Position numbers and translations under genes: made by a program. The notes beneath the pieces are model-generated. The model saw only the letters and a list, made by a program, of their open reading frames with translations, was not told where the DNA came from and did no database searches. Positions 61,890 to 64,000 of a stretch of 64,000 nucleotides of DNA are shown in pieces. The stretch covers positions 124,001 through 188,000 of the forward strand of contig JADJHU010000015.1 of NCBI GenBank assembly GCA_016707425.1. Direction: 5' to 3'. Numbering within the stretch: the first letter of the stretch is position 1; each line of letters opens with the position of its first letter. The stretch is from Gammaproteobacteria bacterium. GTDB taxonomy: Bacteria > Pseudomonadota > Gammaproteobacteria > Steroidobacterales > Steroidobacteraceae.

Positions 61890-63067
61890 TGAGCCGCACA
61901 TCCGCGGGCACTCCGGCAGCGCCGCCCGCAGGCGTAGTGCACGACTGCCTCGCACCGGTCTTCGCACAATACCCCCTGGAGGTCGCCTCCGCCGAAGGTG
62001 TCTGGCTCGTGACGGCACAGGGGCGTCGCGTGCTCGATCTCTACGGCGGCCATGCGGTCGCCGCGCTCGGCTACGGTCACAGAGGCTGGCTGCGCGCGCT
62101 CGCCGCGCAGGCCGAGGCCGTGAGCTTCCAGAGCAATGCCGTGCCCATGGACGTGCGGGCGCGCGCCGCGCAGCGTCTCGTGCGCTTCGCAGGGCTCGGC
62201 TTCGACAGTGTTTTCTTCGTCAACAGCGGCGCCGAAGCCAACGAGAACGCGCTCAAGATGGCCTTCCGCATGACGGACCGCGCACACGTCGCTGCCGTCG
62301 AGCACGGCTTCCACGGCCGCACCGCCGCGGCCGGTGCCGTCACTCACGGCGCAGCGGGCAAGTGGTATGGCTTCCCGCGCACGCCCTTCGAGGTCAGTTT
62401 CCTTCCGCGGCGCGATGCGAGCGCGGTTGGTGCGCACGTCACGGAGAAGACCGCGGCCGTCATCGTCGAACCCGTGCAGGGCGTCGGCGGGGCTTTCGAC
62501 ATGGGTGCGGAATTCCTCGCGGCGCTGCGCCGTCGCTGCGACGAGGTGGGCGCGCTGCTCATCTTCGACGAAGTGCAGTGCGGTGTCGGGCGTACGGGTC
62601 AGCCTTTTGCGGCCAACCTCTACGGCGTGACCCCCGACATGATCACGACGGCCAAGGCCCTGGGCAATGGCTTCCCGGTCTCCGCGCTCCTCATGCAGCC
62701 GCGGGTCACCGCGGCCGTGAAACTCGAGTCTCTCGGCACGACCTTCGGCGGCGGACCGATGGCCTGCGCAGTGGTCGAGGCCGTGATCGATGCGCTCGAG
62801 AACGAGGGCTGGCTGGAGAACGTGCGCCGCGTCTCCGGGTACATCCGCCGCCACTGCGCCGTAGGGCCGGTGGTGGGCTTCCAGGGTGCGGGTTTCCTCC
62901 TCGGACTGCGCCTGTCGCGTCCCGCGAAGGAAGTACAGGCGGCGCTGCTCGAGCGCGATATCCTCACCGGGACCAGCGGCGATCCTGCGGTATTGCGGCT
63001 CCTGCCGCCCTTCGTGCTGCAGGAGGAGCATGTCGATCTGCTGCGCGAGGCGCTGGCGGCCCTATGA
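61889..63067 (+). CDS. argD: N-acylornithine aminotransferase, class III PLP enzyme
   Basis: 392 residues from the ATG at 61889. Class III aminotransferase blocks: VNSGAEANENALKMAF near 103, FHGRTAAAGAVTH near 134, FDEVQCGVGRTG near 220, PLP lysine in TTAKALGNGFPVSA near 245, and LGTTFGGGPMACA near 275. The end block (ILTGTSGDPAVLRLLPPFVL) resembles ArgD of Bacteroidetes-type operons. ATGA overlap with the transcarbamylase gene. Confidence 0.9.
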   Translation: MSRTSAGTPAAPPAGVVHDCLAPVFAQYPLEVASAEGVWLVTAQGRRVLDLYGGHAVAALGYGHRGWLRALAAQAEAVSFQSNAVPMDVRARAAQRLVRFAGLGFDSVFFVNSGAEANENALKMAFRMTDRAHVAAVEHGFHGRTAAAGAVTHGAAGKWYGFPRTPFEVSFLPRRDASAVGAHVTEKTAAVIVEPVQGVGGAFDMGAEFLAALRRRCDEVGALLIFDEVQCGVGRTGQPFAANLYGVTPDMITTAKALGNGFPVSALLMQPRVTAAVKLESLGTTFGGGPMACAVVEAVIDALENEGWLENVRRVSGYIRRHCAVGPVVGFQGAGFLLGLRLSRPAKEVQAALLERDILTGTSGDPAVLRLLPPFVLQEEHVDLLREALAAL

Positions 63068-64000
63068 GACGATTCATCGATCTGGCTGACTTCCAGCGCG
63101 AGGAGATCGAGGAGCTCCTCTCCCTCGCCCGCCGCCTGGAGCAGCGGCCCGAGCCCCAGGCACTCGCCGGCAAGGTGCTCGGCCTGGTGTTCTTCAACCC
63201 GTCGCTGCGCACGCTCGCCTCCTTCCAGTCGGGCATGGCGCGACTCGGCGGCACATCCTTCGTCATCACGCCCGGTCAGGGCACCTGGCAGCTCGAGACG
63301 CGGATCGGCGCCGTCATGAACGGCGCCTCGGCGGAACACGTGCGCGAGGGGATCCCGGTGCTCGCCTCCTACTGCGATGCGCTCGGCATCCGCTGCTTCG
63401 CCGACGGCAAGGACCTGGCGCGCGACCTCGCCGAAACTCAGTTCCGCTCCATGGACGAGCTGGTCGAGAAGCCGCTCGTGAACATGGAATCGGCGATGAA
63501 CCACCCCTGCCAGGCGCTCGCCGACTGGAAGACCCTGGAAGACCTCTCCGTGCCGCGGCGTGCGAAGTTCGTCCTCTCCTGGGTAAATCACCCGCGTGCC
63601 CTGCCGCTCGCCGTGCCGGCCGCCACCGTGCACATGGCCGCGATGCGCGGCATGGAAGTCGTCGTGCTGCGGCCCGAGGGCTTCCAGCTCCCGGCCCCGA
63701 TCATGGAGCGCGCCCGCCGTGCCGCAGAAGCCGCCGGCGGGTCGCTGCGTGAGACTCCGGACCGCGAGGACGCGCTGTCGGGCGCACAGATCCTCTACGC
63801 GAAGGAGTGGGGATCGACCGCGCACTACGGCGACGTCGAGGGCGATGCCCGCCTGCGCGCCGGGCTCGGCGACTGGTGCGTGGGGGACGCGTGGTTTGCG
63901 CAGGCTGCCGCCGACTGCCGGCTGATGCACTGTCTGCCCGTGCGTCGCAACGTGGCCGTCGCGGACGAAGTCCTCGACGGACCGCGCAGCGTCGTGCAGC
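63064..64000 (+). CDS. argF': N-acylornithine transcarbamylase, SOTCase/AOTCase family, cut by the window edge
   Basis: At least 312 residues; the C-terminus lies beyond the window. Carbamoyl-phosphate motif FFNPSLRT at 43-50 (ordinary OTCase has STRT), NHPCQALADW near 146-155 and HCLPVRRN at 289-296 place it in the N-acylornithine group. By my alignment from memory, the residue equal to Xanthomonas AOTCase Glu92 (Bacteroides SOTCase Pro90) is Ala90, and the equivalent of carboxylated Lys302 is Ala298. GQGTWQLETR and PVLASYCDALGIRCFA also read closer to the SOTCase. It carbamoylates N-acylornithine to N-acylcitrulline, which needs a later deacylase not seen here. Confidence 0.88.
   Translation, partial: MRRFIDLADFQREEIEELLSLARRLEQRPEPQALAGKVLGLVFFNPSLRTLASFQSGMARLGGTSFVITPGQGTWQLETRIGAVMNGASAEHVREGIPVLASYCDALGIRCFADGKDLARDLAETQFRSMDELVEKPLVNMESAMNHPCQALADWKTLEDLSVPRRAKFVLSWVNHPRALPLAVPAATVHMAAMRGMEVVVLRPEGFQLPAPIMERARRAAEAAGGSLRETPDREDALSGAQILYAKEWGSTAHYGDVEGDARLRAGLGDWCVGDAWFAQAAADCRLMHCLPVRRNVAVADEVLDGPRSVVQ

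Overview
This 64 kb, GC-rich window comes from a gammaproteobacterium with one polar-type flagellar system. The FleQ/FlhF/FlhG regulators, the MotC/MotD stator and the sigma-54 plus sigma-28 promoter hierarchy are of the Pseudomonas/Xanthomonas/Nevskiales kind. I cannot name the genus. Codon use and GC content look even throughout. I saw no insertion sequence, phage gene, CRISPR array, rRNA or tRNA.

Layout. (1) 1-7.2 kb, housekeeping and accessory genes: a cystathionine gamma-synthase/lyase family enzyme (-), a three-gene transglutaminase-like/membrane-protein cluster (+), an SRAP-domain protein (-) and a YadGH-type ABC exporter (-). (2) 7.3-45.9 kb, almost 39 kb of motility genes all on the minus strand. 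In transcription order: flgBCDEFGHIJ, flgKL, fliC, flaG-fliD, fliS-PilZ, fleQ, fleR-like-fliEFGHIJK, fliLMNOPQR-flhB-flhA-flhF-flhG-fliA-motC-motD-DUF2802, then three tandem HDOD proteins. (3) 46.1-49.3 kb: flgA, flgM and flgN (+), then a divergent pair made of an unrecognised protein (-) and a solitary FlhC-like regulator (+) around an AT-rich palindrome. (4) 49.3-58.0 kb (+): nudC, an NRDE-family protein, tamA-tamB and a CNNM/CorC-type membrane protein. (5) 58.0-64.0 kb (+): an arginine operon argR-argG-(unknown P-loop protein)-argC-argD-transcarbamylase, running off the right end.

How the genes work together. Region 2 plus flgAMN encodes basal body, rod, hook, filament, export gate and ATPase, caps and chaperones, the FlhF/FlhG placement system, the stator, and the FliA/FlgM checkpoint. 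Promoter elements read directly from the sequence outline the cascade. Sigma-54 sites precede fleR-fliE, fliL, flgB and flgA. Six sigma-28 sites of the form TCAAGTCN/TAAAGTCN-N11-GCCGATAN precede fliC, flgKL (inside flgJ), fliS, flgM, flgB (second promoter) and the HDOD trio. The cheY/Z/A/B/W genes that normally sit next to fliA and motCD are missing here.

Most unusual points: flhA is split by four small frame disruptions within about 130 bp; both sigma-54 activators lack an N-terminal receiver/FleQ domain; three HDOD proteins lie under a FliA-type promoter where chemotaxis genes are expected; an unrecognised P-loop protein is embedded in the arginine operon; and the operon's transcarbamylase carries residues pointing to an N-succinylornithine-type rather than an N-acetylornithine-type enzyme.
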